From: Yoonia vestfoldensis DSM 16212
Lineage (GTDB): Bacteria > Pseudomonadota > Alphaproteobacteria > Rhodobacterales > Rhodobacteraceae
Direction of reading: 5' to 3'
Length of the DNA stretch: 64,000 nucleotides
Assembly (NCBI RefSeq): GCF_000382265.1
Contig: NZ_KB907978.1
Span: forward strand, 1 to 64,000
In this document: positions 24,963-34,118 of the stretch, piece after piece
Numbering within the stretch: the stretch's first letter is position 1
Layout: the number at the start of each line of letters is the position of its first letter
The notes under the pieces: model-generated
Seen by the model: the letters and a program-made list of their open reading frames with translations, nothing else
Databases searched by the model: none
What the model was told of the DNA's origin: nothing
Position numbers and translations under genes: made by a program

Positions 24963-27047
24963 ATGAACAATACCTACCGGATCGACGATGGACGCCAGAC
25001 GCTTGTTCTGGCGGCCACAAATGCCCGCCTGCCAGAGGTCGTCTATTGGGGCGCGCGCCTGCCCGCTGACGAAGACCTCGGCACCCTGCACGCAGCCCAC
25101 GCCATCGACGTCACAGGCGGGATGCTGGATGAAAACCCCGATCTGTCGCTCTGCCCAGAGGCGAGCCGCAGTTTCCCCGGCCAGCCCGGCCTGATCCTGC
25201 GCGACAGCGACGGCACACCGCTTTTGCCGAAGTTCTGCCTTGTCGATGCAGAGCAGACCGATACCGACCTGCGCCTGATCTTTCGTGACGCGGATAACCG
25301 GCTGGACCTGACCTGCACGTTTCAATCCGACACCGGCACCCATGTCATCACCTGCCAGACCACGCTGGACGCGGACCGTCCGGTGCATCTGCACTGGCTG
25401 GCCGCCCCGGTCCTGCCTGGCCCGCAGCAGAGCGACGAGATGATCGACGTCTCTGGCCGCTGGTGCGGAGAGTTCCAACTCGCGCGCACACCGTGGTCAC
25501 CGGGGATGCGCTACCGCGAAAACCGCACGGGACGCACGGGGCACGAACATTTCCCCGGCCTGATCGTGCCATGCCGGGGCGCGACGAATACCCAAGGCGA
25601 GGCCTATGCCTTTCACTACGGCTGGTCCGGCGGTCACCGCATGATCGCCGAGGAACTGCCCGACGGGCGACGGCAGATCCAATGGGGCCACGCCGCACGG
25701 ATGGAAACCGAAGCCGCCACGCATTTCAGCACCGCGCCACTGTACATCGCCTATTCCGACAGCGGCTTGAACGGCTGCGCGGTCGCGTTCCAGCGCCATC
25801 TGCGCGACCGGATCGTGACTTGGCCAAAGCCGAAAGCCCCACGCCCCGTGCATTACAATTGCTGGGAAGCGGTCTATTTCGACCATAAACTCCCTGTGCT
25901 GAAAGACATCGCCGCGCGTGCCGCAGCCCTTGGCGCGGAACGCTTTGTTCTGGATGACGGCTGGTTCGGGCAGCGCGACGACGACACGCGCAGCCTGTCG
26001 GACTGGACGGTGGACGCCCGCAAATATCCCGACGGGCTGCACCCGCTGATCGACCATGTGCACGGGCTGGGCATGACCTTTGGCATCTGGTTCGAACCCG
26101 AGATGATCAACGAGGACAGCGACATTCACCGCGCCCATCCCGACTGGGTGCTGGGCAGCGAGGATCAGACGCTGGGCCGCCAGCAAAAAGCGCTCAACAT
26201 GGCGCTGCCCGCGGTGCGCGATTACCTTTATGACCGGATGTCGGCGATCCTGCACGACCACCCGATCGACTATATCAAATGGGACCACAACCGCGTGTTG
26301 CCGATGCCGGATGCATCGCAGACGCGGGGGTCATATGCCCTGCTCGACCGGCTGCGCGCGGAATTTCCCGATGTCGAGATCGAAAGCTGCGCCTCGGGCG
26401 GCGGGCGGATCGATTTCGGCATCATGCAGCGCACGCAGCGCGTCTGGCTGTCCGACAGCAACGATGCGCTGGAACGGCTGCGCATCCAGCATGACGCCGC
26501 TCTGTTCCTGCCGATGGCCGTGACCGGCAGCCATGTCGGCCCGCGCGTGTGCCATACCTCGGGGCGGACGCTGGATATCTCCTTTCGTGCATGGGTCGCC
26601 GCCCAGCGCCACATGGGGTTCGAGATGGACCCCCGCGAATTGACCGCGCACGAAGCAAGCGTGCTGGCCGAGGTGACAAGCTGGTGGAAACATCACCGCC
26701 ACTGGCTGCAAACGGCGGACATCCTCCGGCTCGACAGCCCCGATCCCGCCGTGATCGCCGAACAGCAACTGGCGCGCTACAAGGACCGGTTCGTGGTTTT
26801 CGCAGGCAAGGCCGCGACCAGCACGCAGATCGTGCCGCGCCCCTTGCGGCTGACCGGACTGGACCCACAGGCGCGCTATCGCGTCAGCCTGATCAACCGC
26901 GACAGCGCCCCGCGCCTGTCGCGTGGCGCGCCCCTGCTCAAGTCCGAGGCACTGGTTGTGACGGGCACCTATCTGATGCATCACGGCGTGACACTTCCGT
27001 GGTCGTTTCCGGAACGGATGTGGGTGCTGGAAGGAGAACGCCTGTGA
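24963..27047 (+). CDS. GH36 alpha-galactosidase
   Basis: A 694-residue retaining alpha-galactosidase of glycoside hydrolase family 36. A beta-sandwich N-terminal domain is followed by the catalytic barrel with FVLDDGWFGQRDDD, GIWFEPEMINEDSDI, DYIKWDHNR and WLSDSNDALERLRIQ. By family alignment D441 (WDH) is the nucleophile and D498 (SDS) the acid/base. No signal peptide, so intact oligosaccharides are imported and cut in the cytoplasm. Full family length. It overlaps the following dehydrogenase gene by GTGA. Natural substrates could be melibiose, raffinose-type sugars or algal galactosylglycerol (floridoside); the sequence does not decide. Confidence 0.93.
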   Translation: MNNTYRIDDGRQTLVLAATNARLPEVVYWGARLPADEDLGTLHAAHAIDVTGGMLDENPDLSLCPEASRSFPGQPGLILRDSDGTPLLPKFCLVDAEQTDTDLRLIFRDADNRLDLTCTFQSDTGTHVITCQTTLDADRPVHLHWLAAPVLPGPQQSDEMIDVSGRWCGEFQLARTPWSPGMRYRENRTGRTGHEHFPGLIVPCRGATNTQGEAYAFHYGWSGGHRMIAEELPDGRRQIQWGHAARMETEAATHFSTAPLYIAYSDSGLNGCAVAFQRHLRDRIVTWPKPKAPRPVHYNCWEAVYFDHKLPVLKDIAARAAALGAERFVLDDGWFGQRDDDTRSLSDWTVDARKYPDGLHPLIDHVHGLGMTFGIWFEPEMINEDSDIHRAHPDWVLGSEDQTLGRQQKALNMALPAVRDYLYDRMSAILHDHPIDYIKWDHNRVLPMPDASQTRGSYALLDRLRAEFPDVEIESCASGGGRIDFGIMQRTQRVWLSDSNDALERLRIQHDAALFLPMAVTGSHVGPRVCHTSGRTLDISFRAWVAAQRHMGFEMDPRELTAHEASVLAEVTSWWKHHRHWLQTADILRLDSPDPAVIAEQQLARYKDRFVVFAGKAATSTQIVPRPLRLTGLDPQARYRVSLINRDSAPRLSRGAPLLKSEALVVTGTYLMHHGVTLPWSFPERMWVLEGERL

Positions 27048-27802
27048 CCGCCACCTTTCACGATCTTGCAGATGCGTCGGTGTTCATTACCGGCGGCGGC
27101 AATGGCATCGGTGCCGCACTGACCGACGGGTTTCTGGCCCAAGGCGCCAAGGTCGCTTTTGTCGGTCGGTCCGACGCCAGCGCCTTCGTGGACGAGATGG
27201 ATGCCAAACACCGCAACCGACCGCTGTTCATCCAGTGCGACATCACCGATACGGACGCCCTGCAAGATGCCATCGCGCAAGCGGCCGCCACACACGGCCA
27301 ACTGAACGCGCTTGTCAACAACGCCGCCAACGACGCCCGCCACGAGGCGGCAACCATCACCCCCGCTTATTGGGACGACATGCAGGCCGTGAACCTCAAG
27401 GCCTATTTCTTTGCCTGCCAAAAGGCCGCCAGCGTCATGGCCCCACAGGGGGCAATCATCAACTTTTCCTCAATCAGCTATATGTTCGGGGCGGCGGATA
27501 TGATCGCCTATACCACCGCGAATGCGGGGATCACGGGCATGACACGGTCGCTCGCCCGCGAATGGGGGACGCGCGGGATCAGGGTCAATGCCATTGCCCC
27601 CGGCTGGGTCTTTACCGAAAAGCAGGAAACCCTGTGGGCCACGCCCGAAAGCAAGGCCGCCTTTCTTGAACGGCAATGCATCCCAGAACCGATCATGCCC
27701 GCCAATATGGTCGGGCCGGTGCTGTTTCTGGCCTCCGACGCATCGCGGATGATGACGGGCCAGACCATGGTCGTCGATGCCGGCGTGGTGACGACAGGAT
27801 GA
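27044..27802 (+). CDS. SDR-family sugar dehydrogenase, probably galactose 1-dehydrogenase; Asn at the catalytic Lys position
   Basis: A 252-residue short-chain dehydrogenase with the nucleotide-binding TGGGNGIG at 16-23 and NNAAN near 92-96. The likely role is oxidation of beta-D-galactose to galactonolactone, since a lactonase, DgoK and DgoA are encoded next. In the active site Ser 142/143 and Tyr156 are present, but the residue four after Tyr is Asn160 (AYTTANAG) where the family has Lys (YxxxK); the codon is AAT. I recall sugar-oxidising SDR relatives with the same YTTAN string, so it may be a subfamily trait rather than damage. GTG start overlapping the alpha-galactosidase stop. Confidence 0.85.
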   Translation: MTATFHDLADASVFITGGGNGIGAALTDGFLAQGAKVAFVGRSDASAFVDEMDAKHRNRPLFIQCDITDTDALQDAIAQAAATHGQLNALVNNAANDARHEAATITPAYWDDMQAVNLKAYFFACQKAASVMAPQGAIINFSSISYMFGAADMIAYTTANAGITGMTRSLAREWGTRGIRVNAIAPGWVFTEKQETLWATPESKAAFLERQCIPEPIMPANMVGPVLFLASDASRMMTGQTMVVDAGVVTTG

Positions 27803-28701
27803 CCGCGCCGATCAATCCCGCATGGATCGCCGTCGATTGGGGCACATCCAACGTGCGCGCGTGGGCGATGTCGGCCAGCGGCACCGTGCTGGCGCAGGCC
27901 GGATCGGACAAGGGCATGGGCGGGCTGGACCGCGCGGGGTTTGAGCCCGCGCTGCTGGCACTAGTCGGCGACTGGCTGCACGGCCCGACGCCTCTCATCG
28001 CCTGCGGCATGGTCGGCTCGCGCCAAGGCTGGGTCGAGGCGCCCTATGCCGCCGTGCCTTGCCCGCCTTTGGGCGCTGCCATGGCAATAGCACCTGCCTG
28101 CGACGCTCGTTTGCAGGTCCATGTCATCCCCGGCGTCAAGCAGATGCATCCCGCCGATGTCATGCGTGGCGAAGAAACCCAGATCGCGGGCTATCTGGCC
28201 CAGAACAAGGGGTGGGACGGTGTCATCTGCCTGCCCGGCACCCATACCAAATGGGTCCATGTCAGCGCGGGCGAGATCGTCAGCTTCCAGACCTTTATGA
28301 CAGGCGAGCTGTTCGCGACACTGGCCACGCAAACCGTGCTGCGCCATTCCATCGCCGCTGATGGCTGGGACGAAGCCGCTTTCGAAAGCGGCCTTGCCGA
28401 TGCCTATGCGCGGCCTGAAAAACTGGCCGGACGGCTGTTTTCGCTGCGCGCCGAAGGGTTGCTGCACGACCTGTCAGGGGCGGCTGCCCGCGCAAGGCTG
28501 TCAGGGCTGCTGATCGGGGCGGAGCTTGCCTCGGCGAAACCCTATTGGCTGGGCCAGCAAATCGCGGTGATCGGCGCGGGCGCGCTGGCACGGCTTTACG
28601 TCGCAGCGCTGGCACAGCATGGTGCGCCTGCCACACAGGTCAATGCCGAAGCTGCCACGCTGGCGGGCCTGACCGCCGCCTACCGCCAGTTGAAAGGATA
28701 A
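27799..28701 (+). CDS. dgoK: 2-dehydro-3-deoxygalactonokinase
   Basis: A 300-residue ASKHA-type kinase that phosphorylates 2-keto-3-deoxygalactonate at C6. Family marks include [15 protein letters not shown] at the N-terminus, [48 protein letters not shown] and [17 protein letters not shown] overlaps the SDR stop (ATGA). Together with DgoA it forms the last two steps of the De Ley-Doudoroff route. Confidence 0.94.
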   Translation: MTAPINPAWIAVDWGTSNVRAWAMSASGTVLAQAGSDKGMGGLDRAGFEPALLALVGDWLHGPTPLIACGMVGSRQGWVEAPYAAVPCPPLGAAMAIAPACDARLQVHVIPGVKQMHPADVMRGEETQIAGYLAQNKGWDGVICLPGTHTKWVHVSAGEIVSFQTFMTGELFATLATQTVLRHSIAADGWDEAAFESGLADAYARPEKLAGRLFSLRAEGLLHDLSGAAARARLSGLLIGAELASAKPYWLGQQIAVIGAGALARLYVAALAQHGAPATQVNAEAATLAGLTAAYRQLKG

Positions 28702-28703
28702 AG

Positions 28704-29309
28704 ATGCACCGCCCCCTGATCGCCATCCTGCGCGGCATCACGCCGGACGAAGCCGAAGCCGTGACCGCCGCACTGATCGCCGCAGGCATCACCAAGATCG
28801 AGGTGCCGCTGAACTCCCCCGACCCGTTCGACAGTATCGGCCGCATGGCGCGCGCCTTTGGCGATGACGCGCTGATCGGGGCGGGCACCGTGCTGTCCAC
28901 CGATGATGTCGGGCGCGTCGCAAAGGTCGGCGGGCGGCTGATCGTGTCGCCCAACTGCGATCCCCGCGTGATCGTAGCGACCAAGGCCGCAGGCCTGCAA
29001 AGCTGGCCGGGGGTGATGACACCGACCGAATGTTTCGCCGCATTGAAAGCGGGGGCGGACGGGCTGAAGATATTCCCCGCCAGCCTGATCGGGCCTGACG
29101 GGATCAAGGCGATCCGCGCGGTGCTGCCCCAAGGCACGCAGGTCTATGCCGTGGGCGGCGCGGGGGCCAGCAATTTCGTAACATGGATGGCGGCAAGCGC
29201 GGATGGTTTCGGCATCGGAACTGCACTTTATCAACCAGGCCTGAGCGTGGCCGAGGTTTCTGCCCGCGCGCGCGACATCGTGGCCGCCTATGACGAGGCC
29301 GCAGGATGA
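28704..29309 (+). CDS. dgoA: 2-dehydro-3-deoxy-6-phosphogalactonate aldolase
   Basis: A 201-residue class I aldolase of the KDPG/KDPGal family that splits the phosphorylated keto-deoxy acid into pyruvate and glyceraldehyde 3-phosphate. [19 protein letters not shown] and [14 protein letters not shown] carry the catalytic Glu region. The Schiff-base Lys is in [20 protein letters not shown], and [16 protein letters not shown] is the phosphate-site loop. RGI at the N-terminus rather than RG-N/D and LNSP are the DgoA-type variants. Starts 2 bp after dgoK and overlaps the lactonase by ATGA. Confidence 0.94.
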   Translation: MHRPLIAILRGITPDEAEAVTAALIAAGITKIEVPLNSPDPFDSIGRMARAFGDDALIGAGTVLSTDDVGRVAKVGGRLIVSPNCDPRVIVATKAAGLQSWPGVMTPTECFAALKAGADGLKIFPASLIGPDGIKAIRAVLPQGTQVYAVGGAGASNFVTWMAASADGFGIGTALYQPGLSVAEVSARARDIVAAYDEAAG

Positions 29310-30127
29310 TCTTTGACGCCACCCAATGCGCCCTTGGCGAAGGCGCGCTTTGGCATCCGCTCCGTGGCGAATTGTTCTGGTTCGACATTCTGGGCAAACG
29401 CCTGCACAGCAAGGCGCGCCACTGGCAGTTTGACGAATATGTCTCGGCCGCAGGTTGGGTCGATGCAGACACGCTGATCGTCGCGACGCAAACCGCGCTG
29501 ATCCGCTTTGATCTGCGCGACGGCAGCCAGACCCCGCTTTGCCCGCTCGAGGCGGATAACCCCGTCACCCGCTGCAACGATGGGCGCGCGGACCCGCAGG
29601 GCGGGTTCTGGATCGGGACCATGGGGATCAATGCCGAACAGGGCGCGGGTGCGATCTATCGCTATCACAAAGGCGCGCTGCGCCAGATTTTCGCGCCGAT
29701 CACGATCAGCAATGCGATATGCTTCGCCCCCGACGGCAAGACCGCCTATTTCACCGACACGCCGACGCAAAAGATCAGGTGTGTGGCGCTGGATGCGGAC
29801 GGCTGGCCGCAAGGCGACCCTGCGGTCCATATCGACCTGAGCGCGACCGATTTCCGCCCCGATGGCGCGGTCGTCGATGCGCAAGGCAACCTGTGGAACG
29901 CACAATGGGGCGCGCACCGTGTGGCGGGTTATGCGCCCGATGGCACCTTCCTCGAAAGCTATAGCTTTGCAGCGGCGCAAACCTCCTGCCCGGCCTTTGG
30001 TGGCGATGACCTGTCGATCCTGTTTTGCACATCGGCCGCCACAGGGCTGGACGGGCCGGACGAAGGCAAGACATACGCTGTCCCCACACCCTACAAGGGC
30101 CAGGCAGAACATCAGGTGATCCTTTAA
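29306..30127 (+). CDS. SMP-30/gluconolactonase-family lactonase (probable galactonolactonase)
   Basis: A 273-residue six-bladed beta-propeller metalloenzyme. The metal-binding positions of the SMP-30 family are visible: Glu12 in [11 protein letters not shown], Asn and Asp in [21 protein letters not shown], and Asp in [17 protein letters not shown]. It would open galactono-lactone, made by the neighbouring dehydrogenase, to galactonate. No signal peptide. ATG overlaps the aldolase stop. Confidence 0.88.
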   Translation: MIFDATQCALGEGALWHPLRGELFWFDILGKRLHSKARHWQFDEYVSAAGWVDADTLIVATQTALIRFDLRDGSQTPLCPLEADNPVTRCNDGRADPQGGFWIGTMGINAEQGAGAIYRYHKGALRQIFAPITISNAICFAPDGKTAYFTDTPTQKIRCVALDADGWPQGDPAVHIDLSATDFRPDGAVVDAQGNLWNAQWGAHRVAGYAPDGTFLESYSFAAAQTSCPAFGGDDLSILFCTSAATGLDGPDEGKTYAVPTPYKGQAEHQVIL

Positions 30128-30165
30128 CCCTGCCTCCCTTACCTCGCATTTCAAAAGGCTGACAC

Positions 30166-32067
30166 ATGCACCGCACGCTTGGCATCTGCTATTACCCCGA
30201 ACACTGGCCCGAGGCCCAATGGCCCGAAGACGCCGCCCGCATGGTGGACGCTGGCCTGTCCTGGGTGCGGATCGGCGAATTTGCCTGGGCGCGGATGGAG
30301 GCCGTGCCGGGCACCCTGACGTGGGACTGGCTTGACCGTGCGATCGACGTGCTGGGTGCGGCGGGACTGAAGGTCGTGCTTGGCACACCGACCGCCACGC
30401 CGCCGCGCTGGATGCTGGACAAATACCCCGACATGCTGGCCGTCGACGCGCAGGGGCGCGCGCGCAAGTTCGGATCGCGCCGGCATTACGATTTCAGCCA
30501 TCTGGGTTACCGCGACGAATGCCGCCGTAACGCGCGCCTGATGGGCGAGCGTTACGGCAAGAACCCCCATGTCGCCGCATGGCAGATCGACAATGAATAC
30601 GACTGCCATGATACGACCCTGTCCTATTCGGACGCTGCAAGGCGCGGGTTTCAGGACTGGCTGGCGCAGCGCTATCAATCCACCGATGCGTTGAACCGCG
30701 CCTGGGGCAATGTGTTCTGGTCGATGGATTATGACACGTTCGACCAGATCGACCTGCCCAACCTGACCGTGACCGAACCCAACCCCGCGCATGTGCTGGC
30801 CTTCCGGCGTTACAGCTCGGATCAGGTGGTGGCGTTCAACAAGGTGCAGGCGGACGAGTTGCGCCGCCATACCGCCGCGCCGCTCATTCACAATTACATG
30901 GGCCGGATCACGACCTTCGACCATTGGAAGGTCGGTGCCGATCTCGATATCGCGTCTTGGGACAGTTACCCGATCGGCTTTCTGTCCGACCGGCTGGAAG
31001 GCACGGCCAAGGAAAAGGCTACCTTCCTGCGCCAAGGCCATCCCGACATGCAGGCGTTCCATCACGATCTTTACCGTGCTGTCGGTAAAGGGCGGCTCTG
31101 GGTCATGGAACAGCAACCTGGCCCTGTGAACTGGGCGCCTTACAACCCAGCCCCCCTGCCCGGCATGGCGCGTCTTTGGGCATGGGAGGCTTTTGCCCAC
31201 GGCGCTGAAACCGTCTGCTATTTCCGCTGGCGGCAGGCGCCATTTGCGCAGGAACAGAACCATGCGGGGCTTTTGCGCCCCGACAGCGCGCCTGCCCCCG
31301 CCCTAGCCGAATGCCGTCAGGTCGCGGATGAGATTGCAACGCTGCCGGATGTCGGCACGGCCAAGGCGCAGGCGGCGCTGGTATTCGATTACGACAGCGC
31401 CTGGGCATGGGACACCCAACCGCAGGGCGCGGATTTCGAGGGGTTCCGTCTGGCCTTTGCCGCTTACCGCGCGCTGCGGCGGGCGGGGCTGAACATCGAC
31501 ATCCTGCCGCCCGATTGCGCCGATCTGTCGGGTTACAAACTGGTGCTGGCCCCCGGCCTGATGAAAATCAGCGACCCGTTGCGCCGCGCACTTGCCCGCT
31601 TTGACGGCATCGCCCTGATCGGGCCGCGCAGCGACACCAAGACGGATGAATTGAGCATCCCCACACCGCTTGGCCCCGACCTGCCCGATACCGATCTGGC
31701 GGTCGTGCTAACCGAAAGCATTCCGCCCGACGCCAAGATCAAGCTGCAAGGCGGCGGCCGTTTCCGGCACTGGTTCGAACATCTGGAAGGCACGGCACCG
31801 GTGCATCTGTCCACCAAATCGGGCCAGCCCGCGATCATGGGCGGCGACCATTTGCGCTATCTGGCGGGCTGGCCGGATGATGCGACCTTCGATGCGATCA
31901 TCGGCGGGCTGTGCGATCCGCTGGACCTGCCCAGCTATACCCTGCCCGAAGGCTTGCGGATCAGGGACACCACCACACATCGGTTCGTGTTCAACTATGC
32001 ACCCAAGGCGCAGGCTTGGGGCGATGTGATCGTGCCAGCGGCGGGCGTGCATTGGGAAACGCTGTGA
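30166..32067 (+). CDS. GH42 beta-galactosidase
   Basis: A 633-residue family 42 enzyme, near the usual 650-700. It opens with LGICYYPEHWPEAQWPEDAA, the typical GH42 start. The acid/base Glu is E144 in WQIDNEYDCHD and the nucleophile Glu is E315 in WVMEQQPGPVNWAPYN. A trimerisation/Rossmann-like middle domain and a small beta-domain (FVFNYAP near the end) follow. No export signal. It gives the locus access to beta- as well as alpha-linked galactose. A roughly 40-bp gap with AAAAGG precedes it; its stop overlaps the epimerase start by one base. Confidence 0.93.
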   Translation: MHRTLGICYYPEHWPEAQWPEDAARMVDAGLSWVRIGEFAWARMEAVPGTLTWDWLDRAIDVLGAAGLKVVLGTPTATPPRWMLDKYPDMLAVDAQGRARKFGSRRHYDFSHLGYRDECRRNARLMGERYGKNPHVAAWQIDNEYDCHDTTLSYSDAARRGFQDWLAQRYQSTDALNRAWGNVFWSMDYDTFDQIDLPNLTVTEPNPAHVLAFRRYSSDQVVAFNKVQADELRRHTAAPLIHNYMGRITTFDHWKVGADLDIASWDSYPIGFLSDRLEGTAKEKATFLRQGHPDMQAFHHDLYRAVGKGRLWVMEQQPGPVNWAPYNPAPLPGMARLWAWEAFAHGAETVCYFRWRQAPFAQEQNHAGLLRPDSAPAPALAECRQVADEIATLPDVGTAKAQAALVFDYDSAWAWDTQPQGADFEGFRLAFAAYRALRRAGLNIDILPPDCADLSGYKLVLAPGLMKISDPLRRALARFDGIALIGPRSDTKTDELSIPTPLGPDLPDTDLAVVLTESIPPDAKIKLQGGGRFRHWFEHLEGTAPVHLSTKSGQPAIMGGDHLRYLAGWPDDATFDAIIGGLCDPLDLPSYTLPEGLRIRDTTTHRFVFNYAPKAQAWGDVIVPAAGVHWETL

Positions 32068-33008
32068 TGCAGGTTTTCGGCACCACCAAGGACGGCAAGA
32101 CCGCGCATATCATCACGCTGCGCGCGGGCGACCTGACCGTCACGCTGCTGACATACGGCGCGCGGGTGCAGGACCTGCGGCTGGCGGGTGTGGATCACGG
32201 GCTGACGGTGGGGTCGGACGATCTGGCCGATTACGAAGGCGCGATGCGCTATCACGGGGCCATCGTCGGGCCTGTCGCCAACCGGATCAGCACAGCCCGC
32301 GTCCGGCTGGACGGGATGATGTATGAACTGGAACGCAACGATGGTCCCGCGCACCTGCATTCGGGGTCCGAAGGCAGCCACGCGCAGGTCTGGGATGTGG
32401 TCGCGACGACCGAGGATTCTGCCATCCTCGCGCTTGACATGCCCGATGGCTTTGCGGGGTTGCCCGGACAGCGGCGTGTGACAGCGGAATTCACCCTGAC
32501 CGCCCCTGCGACGCTGACACTGACAATCAGCGCGACCAGCGATGGCACGACCTTGATGAATGTCGCCAATCACAGTTACTGGAACCTTGACGGATCGGCC
32601 ACATGGCATGGCCATCGCCTCAAGATCGCGGCGGATCATTTCCTGCCCGTTGATGAAATGGTCTGCCCGACGGGCGATGTGGCGGATGTGACCGGCACCG
32701 GCATGGATTTCCGCGACGGCCCTGTGCTGCGCGCGCAGACGCCGCCGCTCGATCACAATTTCTGCCTGTCGGATCAGGTGAAACCGCTGCGCGATGTGCT
32801 CTGGCTGACAGGGCAAGGCGGGGTCGGCATGGCGATGGCCACGACCGCACCGGGACTGCAGGTCTTCGACGGCAGGCCGCGCTATGACGCGCTGGCCATC
32901 GAGGCGCAGCATTGGCCCGATGCCCCCAACAACACGCATTTCCCGCAAATCAAGCTGGCACCGGGTGCCATATATCGTCAGACGACACGCTGGACCTTCG
33001 CATGCTAG
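32067..33008 (+). CDS. galM: aldose 1-epimerase (galactose mutarotase)
   Basis: A 313-residue beta-sandwich mutarotase. The substrate-binding and catalytic marks are GAIVGPVANRISTARV, HLHSGSEGSH (catalytic His region), VANHSYWNLDG (second His), LDHNFCLSD and LAIEAQHWPDAPNNTHFPQ with the base Glu. It converts alpha-galactose from GH36 to the beta-anomer that the dehydrogenase prefers. The start ATG shares a base with the beta-galactosidase stop (TGATG); GTG one codon earlier is possible. Confidence 0.93.
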   Translation: MQVFGTTKDGKTAHIITLRAGDLTVTLLTYGARVQDLRLAGVDHGLTVGSDDLADYEGAMRYHGAIVGPVANRISTARVRLDGMMYELERNDGPAHLHSGSEGSHAQVWDVVATTEDSAILALDMPDGFAGLPGQRRVTAEFTLTAPATLTLTISATSDGTTLMNVANHSYWNLDGSATWHGHRLKIAADHFLPVDEMVCPTGDVADVTGTGMDFRDGPVLRAQTPPLDHNFCLSDQVKPLRDVLWLTGQGGVGMAMATTAPGLQVFDGRPRYDALAIEAQHWPDAPNNTHFPQIKLAPGAIYRQTTRWTFAC

Positions 33009-33065
33009 AGCATGGCGGCGACGCTTGGCCCTTTTGTCCGCGCAACGGCCGCGCTAGACAGCGCA

Positions 33066-34118
33066 ATGCCTATCGCTTTCGCAACGCTTGACGAACTGCT
33101 GAACCATGGTTGCGACACCGTGATCGACGTGCGGTCGCCTGCCGAATTCGCGCTGGATCATATTCCGGGCGCAATCAACCTGCCCGCCCTGTCCAACGCC
33201 GAACGCGCAAGGGTCGGGACGATGTACAAACAGGTCAGCCCGTTCGAGGCGCGCAAACTGGGCGCATCACTGGTCGCGCGCAATGTCGCGGACCACATCG
33301 CGCAGGCGATGGCGGACAAGGATGGCAGCTGGCGGCCTTTGGTCTATTGCTGGCGTGGCGGGCAACGGTCGGGGTCGTTCGCCTCCATCCTGAGCCAGAT
33401 CGGCTGGCGCACCGACACGGTGCAGGGCGGCTATCAGAGTTTTCGGCGGCTGGTGCACGAGGCGGTTTACGACACGCCCCTGCCGCACCGGATCATCCTG
33501 CTTGACGGCAATACCGGCACGGCGAAAACGGAACTGCTGGCACGGCTTGCCGCGAAGGACGTGCAGGTCATTGACCTTGAAGCCATGGCCAACCATCGCG
33601 GGTCGTTGTTGGGCGGCAGCGATCAGGGCCAGCCATCGCAGCGCGCGTTCGAGACACGACTGGCGCTGGCGCTGCACCGGCTCGACCCTGCCCGCCCCGT
33701 CCTGATCGAGGCGGAAAGCAGCAAGATCGGCCGTCTGATCATCCCGCCGGTCCTGTGGGCCGCGATGTGTGCCGCAAGGCGGATCACAGTGGGCGCGCCG
33801 CTTGCCGCGCGGGCCGCCTATCTGGCGCAGGCCTATGCCGATATCGCCGCCGACCCCGAGGATATGGCGCGCAGGCTGACGCCGCTCCGCTATGTCCGTG
33901 GGCATGACGTGGTGGATGGCTGGTTGGCCTTGCTGCGCGCGGGCGATCTGATCGGGTTCGCCAGTGCACTGATGGACCAGCATTACGACCCCGCCTATGC
34001 AAAATCGCGCAAAATCTCGGCAGATGACGTGCTGGCCGATCTGCACAGCGACACGCTGGACGATGCAGGGCAGGACCGGCTGGTGGAGGCGATACTGCCG
34101 CTGGTCAGCGCAGGTTGA
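33066..34118 (+). CDS. mnmH: tRNA 2-selenouridine synthase
   Basis: A 350-residue protein (SelU/MnmH) that replaces sulfur by selenium in 2-thiouridine at the wobble base, using selenophosphate. An N-terminal rhodanese domain has the key Cys95 in VYCWRGGQRSGSF, and a P-loop-like GNTGTAKTELL at 148-158 starts the C-terminal domain. LIEAESSKIGRLIIPPVLW is also characteristic. The start is ATG 33066; the open frame upstream lacks conserved residues. It is convergent with, and overlaps by 14 bp, the selenophosphate synthetase fusion, the enzyme that supplies its substrate. Confidence 0.93.
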   Translation: MPIAFATLDELLNHGCDTVIDVRSPAEFALDHIPGAINLPALSNAERARVGTMYKQVSPFEARKLGASLVARNVADHIAQAMADKDGSWRPLVYCWRGGQRSGSFASILSQIGWRTDTVQGGYQSFRRLVHEAVYDTPLPHRIILLDGNTGTAKTELLARLAAKDVQVIDLEAMANHRGSLLGGSDQGQPSQRAFETRLALALHRLDPARPVLIEAESSKIGRLIIPPVLWAAMCAARRITVGAPLAARAAYLAQAYADIAADPEDMARRLTPLRYVRGHDVVDGWLALLRAGDLIGFASALMDQHYDPAYAKSRKISADDVLADLHSDTLDDAGQDRLVEAILPLVSAG

